A stretch of DNA of 64,000 nt from Armigeres subalbatus (Eukaryota; Arthropoda; Insecta; Diptera; Culicidae): assembly GCF_024139115.2 (NCBI RefSeq), contig NC_085141.1:365276759-365340758 (forward strand), written 5' to 3'. This document shows, in pieces, positions 43,634-55,536 of this stretch. Below the pieces are notes generated by a model. That model saw nothing but the letters and a program-made list of their open reading frames with translations, was not told the origin of the DNA and did not search any database. Positions within the stretch are counted from its first letter, which is position 1. Each line of letters starts with the position of its first letter. The position numbers were made by a program, and so were the translations under genes.

Positions 43634-44871
43634 ATGCGCGAAGGCGAAGTTGGCGAGGGTACTTCGTATTCCATGTCAGATGTTTCGTTCAGGTGTCCAA
43701 ACCAAAACGAAATGGACACCAGCAACGCTAAAACTTCCTCTACGAGCCCCCGTTCCAATGTCTACCCATACGACTGGGCCGTATGTTGTTTTCTTTGGAC
43801 CCAAAGGCAAACGTTTGAATATCAGCCAGATCAGCAAAGATCTGGAAAAGCGATTTTCGTCTGTCACGACCAATGACATGGTTGGGTCCAGTAAGCTTCG
43901 CGTCACGGTCAGTGATCGCAAACAGGCCAACGAGATTGCCACCTGTGAGCTTTTCACTCTCGAATATAAGGTGTATTTACCGTCAGCAGTGTGTGCGATC
44001 GCGGGGGTGGTGACGGAGGGAAGTATGACATGCGACGATTTGAAACAAGGTTTCGGTCGTTTCAAGAACGTTTTTTTGCCTCCTGTTGCGATACTGGATT
44101 GCAAACAAATGTATTCGGTGCCGCAGGAGGGAGAGAAGCGGATTTATTCCCCGTCCGACTCTTTCTGCGTCACCTTTTCCGGGTCCGCACTGCCTGACTA
44201 CGTAGTGATTGGCAAACTTCGTCTACCTCTTCGGCTGTATGTACCGAAGGTGATGAACTGTGTTAATTGCAAGCAGCTGGGCCACACCGCTCAGTACTGC
44301 TGCAATAAACATCGCTGTGCATCATGAGGAGAGCAGCATGTGCAGGGGGCGTGCAAGATGGCGGGCTCTTCAGCAGCGTTCTCGGCGAAGTTACGCCGAA
44401 ATGTTGAGGAAGGCCGCTTCTCCAGTCGTTTCTAATACCATCTACTCGCCTCTTCCTTCGGACGATCAAGGTAGCTCCGACTCCGAGGTTGGAAATGGAG
44501 TTCCCTTTGTTTTCAATGGCTCAACGAGGAAGAGAATAAAACAGAGCCAGCGACCCTCGAAAAAGCCTAGAAAACAGCCTCAAAGTGAGCCCCGAGAGTT
44601 TCCACCGCTTCCGGGAACATCTAAAATCCCAGATGCCCCAATTTTTGCGATTTCTCAGCCAGAAAGAGAGCATAGAGAGCGAGCAGAAGAGCCCTCGAGC
44701 GCTCCAATGTTCACTCTTTCTGGCATCGTGGAGCTCATCCTCAACTTCTTTGATGCTTCCGACCCCGTGAAGAACATGGTCAAATCTGTTCTTCCTATTC
44801 TGACTCCTCTCCTGAAGCAGCTGGCTTCAAAAATGCCCCTCCTCGAGTCATTTGTATCCTTCGATGGCTAG
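43634..44871 (+). pseudogene. LINE ORF1 (Gag-like, CCHC zinc knuckle), broken
   Basis: Nucleic-acid-binding protein of the retrotransposition particle. It likely starts at ATG 43634 (MREGEVGEGTSYSMSDVSFR), shifts frame near 43770 into YVVFFGPKGKRLNISQISKD and continues to the knuckle CVNCKQLGHTAQYC (about 44260). A second knuckle follows but its second Cys codon is TGA (CAS*GEQH near 44326). A further frameshift leads to SYAEMLRKAASPVVSN, a basic stretch RKRIKQSQRPSKKPRKQ and the end PLLESFVSFDG at TAG 44869. The start of ORF2 overlaps this stop by 8 nt. Confidence 0.9.
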
Positions 44872-47800
44872 CTTAGTCAATAAGGGTAACACGATTTCGA
44901 TTCTACAGTGGAACTGTCGAAGTATTCTTCCAAAATTAGATATTTTCAGTATTTTACAAATTACAATGCGATGCTTTTACTTTATGTGAAACATGGCTAA
45001 CACCAGATGTGAATCTTCAATTTACTGATTTCAGCATAATCCGCCGCGATCGGGCAAATCGATATTGAGGGGTGCTTTTGGGGATCAAAAAACAGCACTC
45101 CTTCTATAGAGTCGATCTTGCGCCGATGTCTGGCACCGAAGCTGTCGCAGGTCAGGTGACTATTCGAGGAAAGACCTCAGTATCGCCTCGATATATCTTC
45201 CTCCAAACACCGCGATATCTCGTAGAGATCTTTCGCACATCTGCTCGGTTATGCCCGAGCCACGGTTGCTCTTGGGAGATTTTAACTCCCACGGAACAGG
45301 CTGGGGGGAGCTGTACGACGACAACCGTTCAACAATGATATACGACCTCTGCGACGACTTTAATATGTCAATTTTGAATACAGGAGAAGTTACACGAGTG
45401 GCTCCTCCAGCAAGAGATAGCCGTCTAGATCTTTCCATTTGTTCGAGCTCATTATCGTTGGACTGTACTTGGAAGGTGGTCCAAGATCTCCATGGTAGTG
45501 ATCATTTGCCGATCGAAGTCTCGATTTCCAATGGACGTAATCAATCTGTTTCTATCGACCTCTCATATGACCTCACGAAGCACATCGATTGGGGCACATA
45601 TGCGGAGGCCATCATTGATGGTGTAATGTCGATTGAAGCACTTCCACCGCGAGAAGAATACGAGTTTCTATCCCAGTTGATCATTGACAGTGCTCATCAT
45701 TGACAGGCACATCATTGACAGGCACAAAGCCGGCCAGTGCCAGGAGCATCGGTTCGTAGGAAACCACTCAGTCCGTGGTGGGATGTCGAGTGTACACAAC
45801 TTTATCGCAAGAAATCCGCCGCGTTCAAAGAATTTCGGAAACACGGTTCGATCGTTCTTCACAAACGGTACATCGCGCTCGAGATCCAGTTCAAGAAACT
45901 GGTCAAAGTGAAGAAACGTGGATATTGGCGCACTTTCGTTGAAGGTTTATCGCGCGAGACATCAATGAAAACTCTGTGGACCGTCGGGAGAAGAATGCGC
46001 AACGCGTCGTCCGTAAATGAAGATCGTGAAAGCTCGTCGCGGTGGATACTTGACCTCGCTAAGAAAGCTTGTCCGGATTCAGTGCCGGTAAAACAAGAGC
46101 TACGTGATGCTTTTGCTGACAGGGATGACATGGATCGCCCCTTTTCGATGATTGAATTCTCGCTTGCTCTCCTTTCATGTAACAATTCCGCTCCAGGGAT
46201 GGATAGAATCAGGTTCAATTTGCCTAAAAACCTCCCAGACGGCCGCGAAGAGGCGTTCATTGAGCCTGTTCAACCAGTTTCTGGAGTGCAACATTGTTCC
46301 AGATGATTGGAGGCAAGTGAGGGTGATAGCTATCCAGAAGCCCGGAAAATCCGCGTCGGATTATAACTCGTTTCGCCCCATCGCGATGCTGTCATGTCTT
46401 CGGAAGTTGTTGGAGAAGATGATTCTCTTCCGGCTAGACAAATGGGTTGAATCGAATAGTTTTTTGTCAGATACACAACTTGGTTTCCGCAGGGGCAAGG
46501 GAACGAACGACTGTCTTGCGTTGCTTTCTTCAGAAATTAAGCTTACTTTCGCTAAAAAAGAGCAAATGGGCTCAGTGTTTTTAAATATTAAGGAGGCTTT
46601 TGATTCAGTTTGCATAGTTGTCTTATCCGACAAACTCCACTCGTGTGGACTTTCACCAATTTTGAACAACTATTTGTACAATTTGTTGTCAGAGAAGCGT
46701 ATGAGTTTTTCTCATGGTGACTCGGCAACTTCACTAATTAGCTTCATGGGTCTCCCCAGGGCTCATTTTTGAGCCCCTTCTTTCTAATTTTACGTCAGAG
46801 ACATTGATGAATGTCTCATGCCAAATTGCTCGATGAGACAGCTTGCAGGTGATTGTGTTGTTTCCGTTTCGGGGCCAACCGCAGTTGATCTGCAAGAACC
46901 GTTGCAAGATACTCTGGACAATTTGTCCACTTGGGCTACGAAGCTGGGTATCGAATTCTCTCCGGAGAAAACAGAGATGGTTGTCTTTTCAAAAAAACAT
47001 AAGCCGGCAAAGTTCCCGCTCCAACTGATGGGTAAGACAATCACTCATAGCATGTCTTCTAAATACCTCGGGGTCTGGTTCGACTCGAAATGTACCTTCG
47101 GGAAGCACATTGTGTATCTGACACAAAAATGCCAGAAACGGATCAACTTCATGCGATCAATAACCGGAACATGGTGGGGAACGCACCCCGAAGATCTGAT
47201 GACGTTGTATCGAACCACCATTTTGTCGGTCCTCGAATACGGTAGTTTCTGCTTCCAGTCCGCGGCTAAAACACACATGCTGAAGCTTCAACGGATTCAG
47301 TACCGCTGTTTTCGTATCGCGTTAGGATGTATGAATTCGACGCATACGATGAGCTTGGATCTACTTGCGGGAGTACTGCCACTAACAGATCGTTTCGCGG
47401 AATTATCGCTCCGGTTCCTCATCCGCTGTGAGGTTCTCAATCCATTGGTCATTGACAACTTCGAGAAGCTGCTCGAACAAAACCCTCAATCTCGATTCAT
47501 GAGTATTTACCACTGGTACATAACGCTGGAGGTAAGCCCATCTTTGGTTGACACCAATCGTGCTAACTTCTTAGACTCTTACAGTTCCTCTGATACTTTT
47601 GATCTGTCCATGAAGCAGGAGGTTCATGGAATACCAGACTTTCTGTGTGCGGAGGTCATACCTCCATTATTTGCAAGCAAATACGGGCACTCCAGCGAGG
47701 AGAGAAGCTTTTTTACAGACGGGTCAAAAATGGATGACTCCACTGGTTTCGGTGTTTTCAACGTTTTTCATAGCGCCTATTTTAAGCTCAAAGAGTCTTG

Positions 47801-48466
47801 TTCCGTGTATACTGCTGAGTAGCAGCTGTATACTATTCACTCGAACAAATCGCATCCCTACCTCCTGACCACTTTTTTATCTTCACCGACAGTCTAAGTT
47901 CCTTGGAGGCTGTTCGGTCAATGAAACCAGTTAAGCACTCAGCGTATCTTCTGAATGGGATACGAAAAGCTTTGAGTGCCTTATCACAACGGTCTTACAC
48001 AATCACCATGGCTTAGGTCCTTTCTCATTGCTCGATCCCGGGAAATGAGAAAGCGGACTCTTTGGCTAAGGTGGGCGCTATGGAAGGTGATATTTACGAT
48101 CGGAAAATCACCTTCGATGAATTTTTCACATTAGTTCGTCTGGAAACCTTGAACAGCTGGCAACAAAAATGGACAAATGGGGAGTTGGGTAGATGGCTGT
48201 ATTCAATTCGCCCGCAGGTGTCGAAACGTCCATGGTTCAAAAAATTTAATATGGGACGAGACTTCATTCGAACCATGTGTCGTCTAATGTCCAATCACTA
48301 CACTCTAAATGCACATCTTTTCAGAGTGGGGCTCTCGGAAGGAAATCTCTGTGTTTGCGGCGAGGATTATCAGGACATCGATCATGTCGTGTGGGCGTGC
48401 GAGGATCATCGTGGCCCCAGATCTGCGCTAACTGAACATCTCACGGCAAATGAGCCTTCCAAATAA
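44864..48466 (+). pseudogene. LINE ORF2 (endonuclease-RT-RNase H), broken
   Basis: ATG 44864 lies inside the ORF1 end (ATGGCTAG), so translation was probably coupled. Endonuclease: NTISILQWNCRSILPKLDIF, LLLGDFNSHGTGWGE, GSDHLPIEV. RT: NSAPGMDRIRFNL, VIAIQKPGKSASDYNSFRPI, LGFRRGKGTNDCLALLSSEI, VFLNIKEAFDSV, then MGLP followed by a 1-nt frameshift in the PQGS motif near 46755. The catalytic box reads LAGDCVV instead of LADD, losing one of the two aspartates. Thumb and later: LGVWFDSKCTFGKHIVYL. RNase H: FFTDGSKMDDSTGFGVF, then a stop at 47819 (YTAE*) and readable FTDSLSSLEAV. The C-terminus is CVCGEDYQDIDHVVWAC. A 15-bp tandem duplication at 45696-45725 also breaks the linker. Confidence 0.95.
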
Positions 48467-48499
48467 ACGAAAGATTAAAAAAAAAGAAGTCACGAATCA

Positions 48500-50483
48500 A
48501 TCTTGTTGCGATGTTATGTCTAAAGTATTTTCCATATTAATTTTTGGTATAATTTTTTGGTATTTTACCACTTATGCAAGGCTAGTTCATAGCAATTTTT
48601 GTTACCAAGGTCGTCGCTCCTGCTCAGGAATTTCCCGTAGAAACGCCAACGAATTTCGTGTACATCTTCTGTTCGCCGCAACAGCCCCTCGTATCAGTTA
48701 CTACAGTTGGTAGCGCACGTTCGCTACACTACCCTACACAAAACGGACAATTCGGGAACGCAAACCGTTAAACTCAATGATGGTCAAAAAACATCAACAG
48801 ACGGTGACAGTTGTGATCTAGTGATTTGAGTATTATAACATTTCAGTATTTCATTGAATTCGATAGTAAAGGTAAATTATAACTATTTGTACGTTGCTTG
48901 AATTAGATAAAAAACTAGCTTGATAAAAATCTTGCAAGGTAGTTTGTTGTAAGTTAGGCAGTTATTATTGTATGGATACTAAAATGTAAGTGGACTAGTT
49001 GAATTGGAAACGAAACTGATAATAAAACAAATGAATCTCTTTTAGCTTTAAGCTGATTACACCCAAGTACGTTTGGTGAATTTGCTAGAAGAAATCCTAC
49101 TAAATCTAACGCAACATCTTCTTTTCTTCTTCTCAGTAATTACATCCACATTAGGACATAACCGTTTCGCAATTACTATTTTTGCATATTTTTTTGATAC
49201 ACGTATCATGAAGCTTTTATCATCAAACCCAGTCATCTTCAGCATAGTCTTGCTTAGTAGCTCATGAGTATTCCATCTACATTTTTCATGAGAATTCTGT
49301 TAACATTCCAATGCAATTCCTGTAAAGATCCTACAAATTTATTGTAAAAAAGACAACGACTTTCAACGACTTGTGTTTCTTCCGATTAGTTCATTGTGAA
49401 AATAACATCAAATTTTATGCAAAATATCCAACGATTTTTTGTGAGTATTCTAACTATTAACCAAGGCATTATAGCTTTTCGGAATTGAATGGGTAATTAG
49501 GGTAAATAGATATCATCAACTTATTACAACTTATTATCAACTTAATTAGTGTGTAGGTGCGGACGTACAATCACACCTGTCAGTTAAAATAGTTATTAAT
49601 GGCCTCACCTCAAATATCAGTCAGCTATCAGTACCTATTTATGATTCCAAAAATAGTAGTGGGATCACGATAGTTGTTGCCAAATGGAAATGACGCAAAA
49701 CGACATTTCCTCGTTTTGTGACAGTTGTCGCCATGGGAAAAGACCATAAAGTATATATAAATAACTGTTCACCGCGACTACGGGTATGAGGTAAGCATAT
49801 AAAATTCATTATTTACAACTCAAGCATCCACACGAAACACATTAATCGTTAGGAGAGACCTCATTAGCTTACGTTTGTGTTGCCATACATTATTGCTGGG
49901 AAAAGTTTATACTAGAATAATCAGTTGTGTATATTTACAAAACTGAGCGCCATTTTTTTACAACAAATTTACATATGATTTGTTGTGAACATTTTTTATG
50001 TGACGATTTAGTCGCCTAAGAAAGTTCAGTCAACATACAAATCAAACGAATGTTGACCTACAAGTTTTATTTCGAAACAAATTCTAATGATTCATTACCG
50101 AGGATTGACAAGCCAATTTCTTTTCCCAAAACGAGATTGATTTTGATATATTCAAGCGGAATAATGCGGAATAGTTCGAATTTTATTGATTGACATCGTT
50201 TCGAATAAATCAAGCATTGCCGCTAATTGTTTGTCACATATTAAGAACAACTTCCCGCGAAATTTTAAATATCACATAATGTTATTACATTTTTTCACAA
50301 TTTGGGGGTTGGATAGTGCACGATGATTACTCGCATAATAACCGACTTCAATATATATTTTACTCAACTTCTTGAGATCGCCAACAGTACCGGTTTCTAT
50401 TGCCCCTTTTCCATTCGAGGACACCGTATTTTTAAATGTTTATATTCAAATACCTAATAATATTTCATCGCCCGGAGCGAGAA
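48500..50483. other. No gene recognised
   Basis: AT-rich intron-like or intergenic DNA. The segment 48590-48720 is GC-richer but has no domain. If the first exon at 50.7 kb is real, this would be part of its first intron on the minus strand. Confidence 0.45.
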
Positions 50484-50659
50484 TTAGTTTTCCGTCTCCT
50501 TCTCATCCTCATAAACTTGAAAAGAAGATTTTTGATAAACTCTCTTCATAAATGTGTTCAAGGCCACATAATTCATTCCACATGTACCCATCATGTATCC
50601 GTTACTATCATTATTACACCCATCGCTCACCGTGAAGCGATTTGTCATCCAAACTACCA

Positions 50660-50810
50660 CCTTCTTTCTCGCCACGTTCGTTCGTTCGGTACCCAAAGGA
50701 TTCGGAAGAACACCATTTCTCTTGCACCCACGTAAAAAGGGGTTCCACAGTTCCATCGTGAGGTATAGCAAAGGCCGCAAGCAAAGTGAGCCAAAGCAGG
50801 CGCATCATTT
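50660..50810 (-). CDS. Candidate first coding exon of a secreted-protein gene
   Basis: On the minus strand an in-frame ATG pair (second ATG at about 50805) begins MMRLLWLTLLAAFAIPHDGT, a good secretion signal, followed by VEPLFTW and a GTGCAAGAG donor-like sequence; the frame stays open to about 50614 (ESFGYRTNERGEKEGG). A start about 36 nt further upstream (50841) is also possible. The xxPLFTW ending loosely resembles the start of the mature part of yellow/royal-jelly family proteins, but this is a weak impression. The rest of the gene is not found in the window. Confidence 0.35.
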
Positions 50811-50834
50811 TATAACCATCCTTTGTGTCCGCGA

Positions 50835-50885
50835 TGATCAATATCGGACGATTGCTGATTGCCTCTTATACAAGGTTTCCCCGTC
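50835..50885 (-). promoter_or_regulatory. Candidate TATA promoter for the 50.7-kb exon
   Basis: On minus, TTGTATAAGAGG (about 50864-50875) lies roughly 60 bp upstream of the first ATG context, with AATCAGCAATC about 10-20 bp downstream as a possible initiator. The spacing is slightly short for a canonical TATA-initiator pair. This supports but does not prove a transcription start. Confidence 0.3.
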
Positions 50886-50889
50886 GCCC

Positions 50890-51925
50890 CCCACACAAGT
50901 AGGACTTTATTGCCCGGCACGTTGACATCCGGTCGGCCGGTTCCGATGCGATGGTGGCGATAACGGAAGAAGTGCCAGCTGATGGCTTCTTTTGCTATGC
51001 AGAGCACATTAGCATGACTATGGCCGGCAGCAGCACACACCGGCGAGAAGGGTGATTCTGCTACAGCACGAAGACCCGCTACTGCCGGAGATATTTATTC
51101 GTGTGTCTCCTGGACCCTGGATGATGGATGGAGTGTGTTCTCTTTCCTTCCTCGGAGGTTTCGGAAGTTTTGTTAACGCTGATCTATGGGGGCAGCCGGT
51201 TGTTTGGGCGAGAGATCGACCATCTTAGAGGGGCAGCAGGGTCGGGATGGAGACTTTTATGGAGGTGATTTCATTCTTCTTTTTGTACGCGAAGGAGATG
51301 AACGAAGGGGGGAGGTACAGCAGGTGAAAGTGGTTGAAGATATATGATGCCAATTTTGAATACTCCGAAACGGGACATCGATTTATGGTGGCGGTCGTAA
51401 AACTAGAAAGGACATCTTTTGGCAATAGAATAATAACAAGCAGACGAATTTGGTCGTTACGCTGAAAATATGTGGGCCCATATAAATGACCACTGAATTT
51501 CAATGCTTAGAAGCAATGTGTTCATTGGAAAAGTGGTCGAGCTGGCATAATGAAAGCCTAATGTTTATTTAATACAAATGGATAATGCTTCTGGCATCCC
51601 ATTAATTTCGGTGAAGCTGCGCTTGTATCATACGAAGGACCGATTTCCGTATTCTTACTTAATTTTGGCCTTAATGACGAACGATAAAATTTAATGGCTG
51701 TGTCATTATAAATGTCACGATATGTTCCACACAAATAATAATAATTTATGGTAGCATAGGCATAGTTGGTTTTAGTCGCTTTGTTTTGACGTCTTATCCC
51801 CCACTGAAACTCAGATGACTATTGATTTTGCCGAATTGAAAATATTTGATCCTCAGCCAGATCCAGAAATTTGGAAGCATCACTCCGTAATTAGTATTTC
51901 ATCTCAAATATATAAATTTTAAATC
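50890..51925. other. No gene recognised
   Basis: 50890-51230 is GC-richer and would be upstream DNA of the candidate minus-strand promoter. The rest is AT-rich. A frame at 51225-51503 on minus lacks any domain. Confidence 0.45.
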
Positions 51926-51928
51926 CAT

Positions 51929-51990
51929 AGCCATCCAAAGCACGAAACCGAACAAAGCCCCATAAGTCGATCCCATACCAGCCGAAATGC
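51929..51990 (+). pseudogene. Tiny remnant of the 17-21 kb LINE (RT block)
   Basis: AGCCATCCAAAG, GAAxCGAAxAAAGCCCCA, GTCGAT and ATACCAGCCGA align with 18065-18122 of the LINE at 16.7-21.1 kb (KSNKAPGVDRISAE codons). About 60 bp only, in the same orientation. Confidence 0.7.
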
Positions 51991-52283
51991 CGTACCGAAA
52001 GCTGTTCGCATGTAACAATAAACTGGTCCATGAACATTTTCTTGATCCAATTGATCCATGATGAAATTGATCAAATCGAATCTACCTCTAACTAAAAAGA
52101 TGTGATTCATGCGAAAAACCGAGCATTCCGCCAATTGTGGTATCTGTCGTTATGTTCTCTGGCTTTTTGAATGAGATTTTGAGTAACCTTGAAAAGATCA
52201 AGGTTTCATTCCAGATTGCCAGAAAGAGTGACTGCCGCATTTTGTCGGGATCAACTGATGATCGAAAACGTATTATTATTTAT

Positions 52284-53180
52284 TCAGACTAAGGCCGAAG
52301 TGGCCTGTGCGGTATATAAGAGTCTTCTCCATTCGGCTCGGTCCATGGCTACACGTCGCCAACCACGCAGTCTACGGAGGGTCCGCAAGTCATCTTCCAC
52401 CTGATCGATCCACCTTGCCCGCTGCGCACCTCGCCTTCTTGTGCCCGTCGGATCGTTGTCGAGAACCATTTTCACCGGGTTACTGTCCGACATTCTGGCT
52501 ACGTGCCCGGCCCATCCGATTTTCGCGGTGTGAACGATGGATGGTTCTCCCAACAGCTGATGCAATTCGTGGTTCATTCGCCTCCTCCACGTACCGTCCG
52601 CCATCTGCACCCCACCATAGATGGTACGCAGCACTTTCCTTTCGAAAACTCCAAGTGCGCGTTGGTCCTCCACAAGCATCGTCCAGGTCTCGTGTCCGTA
52701 GAGGACTACCGGTCTAATTAGCGTTTTGTAGATTGTCAGTTTGGTACGGCGGCGAACTCTATTCGATCGGAGCGTCTTGCGGAGTCCAGAGTACGTACGA
52801 TTTCCAGCCACTATGCGTCTCCGAATTTCTCTGCTGGTGTCATTTTCGGCAGTCACCAGTGAGCCCAAGTACACAAATTCTTCTACCACCTCGATTTCGT
52901 CACCACCGATGCAAACTCGCGGTGGGTGGCTCACATTGTCTTCTCTTGAACCTCTGCCTATCATGTACTTCGTCTTCGACGTGTTGATGACTAGTCCGAT
53001 CCGCTTAGCTTCCCTCTTCAGTCTGATGTAGGCTTCCTCCATCTTCTCAAAGTTACGTGCCATAATATCTATGTCGTCGGCGAAACCAAATAGCTGGACG
53101 GACTTATTGAAAATTGTACCACTCGTGTTAATCCCTGCTCTTCGTATTACCCTTCCAAAGCGATGTTGAATAGCAAACAC
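52284..53180 (-). pseudogene. LINE ORF: RT palm part 2 and C-terminal domain
   Basis: After the frameshift: RVIRRAGINTSGTIFNKSVQ, LFGFADDIDIMARN (catalytic FADD intact), GLVINTSKTKYMIGRGSRED, EFVYLGSLVTAENDTSREI, KLTIYKTLIRPVVLYGHETW, RTIYGGVQMADGTWRRRMNH, KIGWAGHVARMSDSNPVKMV, and RRRGAQRARWIDQVEDDLRT, ending shortly before the 3' tail. This frame is the reference for the broken copies elsewhere in the window. Confidence 0.93.
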
Positions 53181-53626
53181 GAAAGACCATCACCTTGCCG
53201 TAACCCTCTGCGGGTTTCGAAGGGACTCGAGAATGCCCCTGAAACTCGAACTACGCACATCACCCGATCCATCGTCGCTTTGATCAATCGTGTCAGTTTA
53301 TCCGGAAAACCGTGTTCGTGCATTAGCTGCCATAGCTGGTCCCGATCGATTGTATCATATGCGGCTTTGAAGTCGATGAATAGATGATGTGTGGGCACGT
53401 TGTATTCGCGGCATTTCTGCAGTACTTGGCGAATGGCGACCACCTGGTCCGTGGTGGAGCGTTCGCCCATAAAACCCGCCTGGTACTGCCCCACGAACTC
53501 CCTTGCAGTTGGTGCTAGTCGACGGCATACAATTTGGGAGAGTACCTTGTAGGCGGTATTCAGCAATGTGATTGCGCGGTAGTTGCCACCAGCCTTTTGT
53601 AGATGGGACAAACACCTTCCATCCAC
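53147..53626 (-). pseudogene. LINE ORF: RT fingers and palm part 1
   Basis: Continues in another frame: NYRAITLLNTAYKVLSQIVC, EFVGQYQAGFMGERSTTDQV, HHLFIDFKAAYDTID (motif A) and GLRQGDGLSCLLFNIALEG. Ends at a 1-nt frameshift near 53150-53170. The expected start of this portion (VLPQEWMEGVCPIYK) is found in a third frame at about 53600-53640. Confidence 0.92.
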
Positions 53627-53641
53627 TCCTGCGGCAGAACC

Positions 53642-55285
53642 TCATCCTCCAAAATCCAGCAGCACTCTAGCCAGTGCCTCACCACCGTGTTTAAACAGGT
53701 CTCCTGGTAGTCGGCCAACCCCAGGGGCTTTATTGTTTTTCAGCCGGACGATCTCCTCCTGGATTTCCTGGAGATTCGGAGCCGGAAGTCGCATGTCCTG
53801 CGCGCGTGCTCCTAGGTTCATTACCATACCGCCACCGTTGTCTGTCATATCGCCATTCAGGTGCTCTTCGTAGTGCTGCCGCCACCTTTGGATCACCTCA
53901 CGCTCGTTTGTAAGAAGGTTCCCGTTTATGTCCTTGCACATATCAGGCTGTGGCACGTGGCCCTTACGTGAACGGTTTAACTTCTCATAGAACTTTCGTG
54001 TGTTATTAGCGCGGTACAGTTGCTCCGTTTCTTCACGGTCTCGATCTTCCTGCTGGCGCTTTTTCCTCCGGAAAATCGAGTTTTGTCTGTTCCGCGCCTG
54101 TTTATATCGTGCCTCGTTCGCCCTCGTGCGGTGTTGCAGCAATCTCGCCCATGCTGCATTCTTCTCTTCCACTAACTGCTCACATTCGCCGTCATACCAG
54201 TCGTTTCTCTGATCCGGGGGCACCGTGCCTAGTGCAGCGGTTGCGGTGCTACCAATGGCGGATCGAATATCTCTCCAGCCATCTTCAAGAGACGCTGCGC
54301 CTAGCTGCTCTTCCGTTGGAAGTGCCACTTCCAGCTGCTGCGCGTATTCTTGGGCTAGTCTACCGTCTTGTAGCCGCCCAATGTTAAGCCGCGGCGTCCG
54401 ACTTCGACGCGTGTTGTACACCGTCGAGAGTTTTGAGCGCAGGCATACTGCAACGAGGTAGTGGTCGGATTCAATATTCGCACTGCGGTAAGTGCGGACA
54501 TTCGTGATGTCGGAGAAGAATTTACCGTCGATTAGAACGTGATCGATTTGGTTTTCCGTTTCTTGGTTAGGTGATCTCCATGTGGCCTTGTGGATATTTT
54601 TGCGGGGAAAGAAGATGCTTCGGACTACCATTCCGCGGGAGGCTGCGAAGTTTATGCATCGTTGGCCGTTGTCATTCGATACGGTGTGCAGACTATCCGG
54701 TCCGATGACCGGTCTATACATTTCCGTCCTGCGTACCTTTGCGTTCATGTCACCGATGACGATTTTAACGTCCCGCAGTGGGCATCCATCGTATGTCTGC
54801 TCCAGCTGTGCGTAGAACGCTTCTTTCTCGTCGTCGGGTCTCCCTTCGTGTGGGCAGTGCACGTTGATGATGCTATAGTTGAAGAAACGGCCTTTAATCC
54901 TCAGCTTGCACATCCTTGCGTTGATTGGCTGCCACCCAATCACGCGTTGGCGCATCTTACCCAGCACTACGAAGCCGGTTCCCAGCTCGTTGGTGGTGCC
55001 ACAGCTTCGGTAGAAGGTAGCCGCTCGATGCCCGCTTTTCCACACTTTCTGTCCTGTCCAGCAAATCTCCTGCAGCGCCACGACGTCGAAGTTGCGGGGA
55101 TGTAATTCATCGTAGATCATCCTGTCGCAACCTGCGAAACCTAGCGACTTGCAATTCCATGTTCCAAGTTTCCAATCGTGATCCTGTATTCGTCGCCTAG
55201 GTCTTTGCCGATTATATCGAGTCGCATTATCTCTTATATTGTTCGTAATGATTGGTTTTCTAGGCGGCTTATTGGGCCTGCGCAA
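53642..55285 (-). pseudogene. LINE ORF: endonuclease and start of RT
   Basis: A 547-codon open frame on minus. APE-type endonuclease: KLGTWNCKSLGFAGCDRMIY, VVALQEICWTG, KIVIGDMNAKV, ATWRSPNQETENQIDHVLID and ESDHYLVAV, so all core motifs (N, E, D-x-N, SDH) are intact. Then a basic linker and ERRKKR-like region, and RT block 1 LKNNKAPGVGRLPGDLFKHG, where the usual Asp after APG/AAGA is missing. It ends at an in-frame stop at 53642 after ARVLLDFGG, where a small deletion or frameshift separates it from the rest of RT. Confidence 0.92.
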
Positions 55286-55536
55286 ACCTCCTGTCTCGTC
55301 GGAGGGCCGTCGTGTCAGGGCTGTTTAGCGTCCCACCTAACACCAGGACTTGGGCTTGTGCGCTTTGAGCGGCACATGGTCGCTTTGGTGGGGCCTACTT
55401 GCGGATACATGCAGTTATTTATAGGAGTTTAACAGGGCCCACTGTCAAACCCCACCACATCTTAGGCAAGCCCCACAGCTCGCAGATGGCCTGGGAAGGG
55501 ATCGTCAAGCCTTTGGACATAGCCCTTGCTGCCCCT
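55286..55536 (-). promoter_or_regulatory. LINE 5' UTR with shared module
   Basis: Non-coding 5' region of the full-length LINE. Its 5' terminus coincides with that of the solo fragment at 23856, and its inner half matches 16705-16850 upstream of a different LINE. LINE 5' UTRs of this type usually contain the internal promoter. Confidence 0.75.

Larger units (their letters stand above)
43006..48484 (+). mobile_element. Full-length LINE, I/LOA-type with RNase H
   Basis: Bounded by a 15-bp direct repeat AGAAGTCACGAATCA (42991-43005 and 48485-48499). The 3' end is an A-rich tail after AAATAAACGAAAGATT. Contains a 5' UTR (43006-43633), ORF1 with a CCHC knuckle, and ORF2 with endonuclease, RT, RNase H and a C-terminal Cys/His motif. 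RNase H after RT and CCHC-bearing ORF1 fit the I and LOA groups known in mosquitoes. All parts are present but with several frameshifts and stops, so this copy is defective. The full length and the perfect TSD suggest a moderately recent insertion. Confidence 0.95.
52275..55536 (-). mobile_element. Full-length LINE (endonuclease + RT, single long ORF), minus strand
   Basis: Flanked by a perfect 15-bp TSD GATCGAAAACGTATT (52260-52274 and 55537-55551). The 3' end (low coordinate) has a TAA-type tail. The order on minus is a 5' UTR of about 250 bp, endonuclease, RT with FADD, C-terminal domain. No ORF1 or RNase H was found. Architecture and tail suggest an RTE- or I-like group; I do not assign a clade. 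The copy is nearly intact apart from two frame breaks. Fragments of the same family occur at 11.8-13.7, 15.9-16.2 and 23.7 kb. Confidence 0.95.

Noticed and set aside
53583..55105. Plus-strand frames opposite the 52-55 kb LINE
   Set aside because: They are antisense shadows of the LINE ORF, which carries clear endonuclease and RT motifs on the minus strand.
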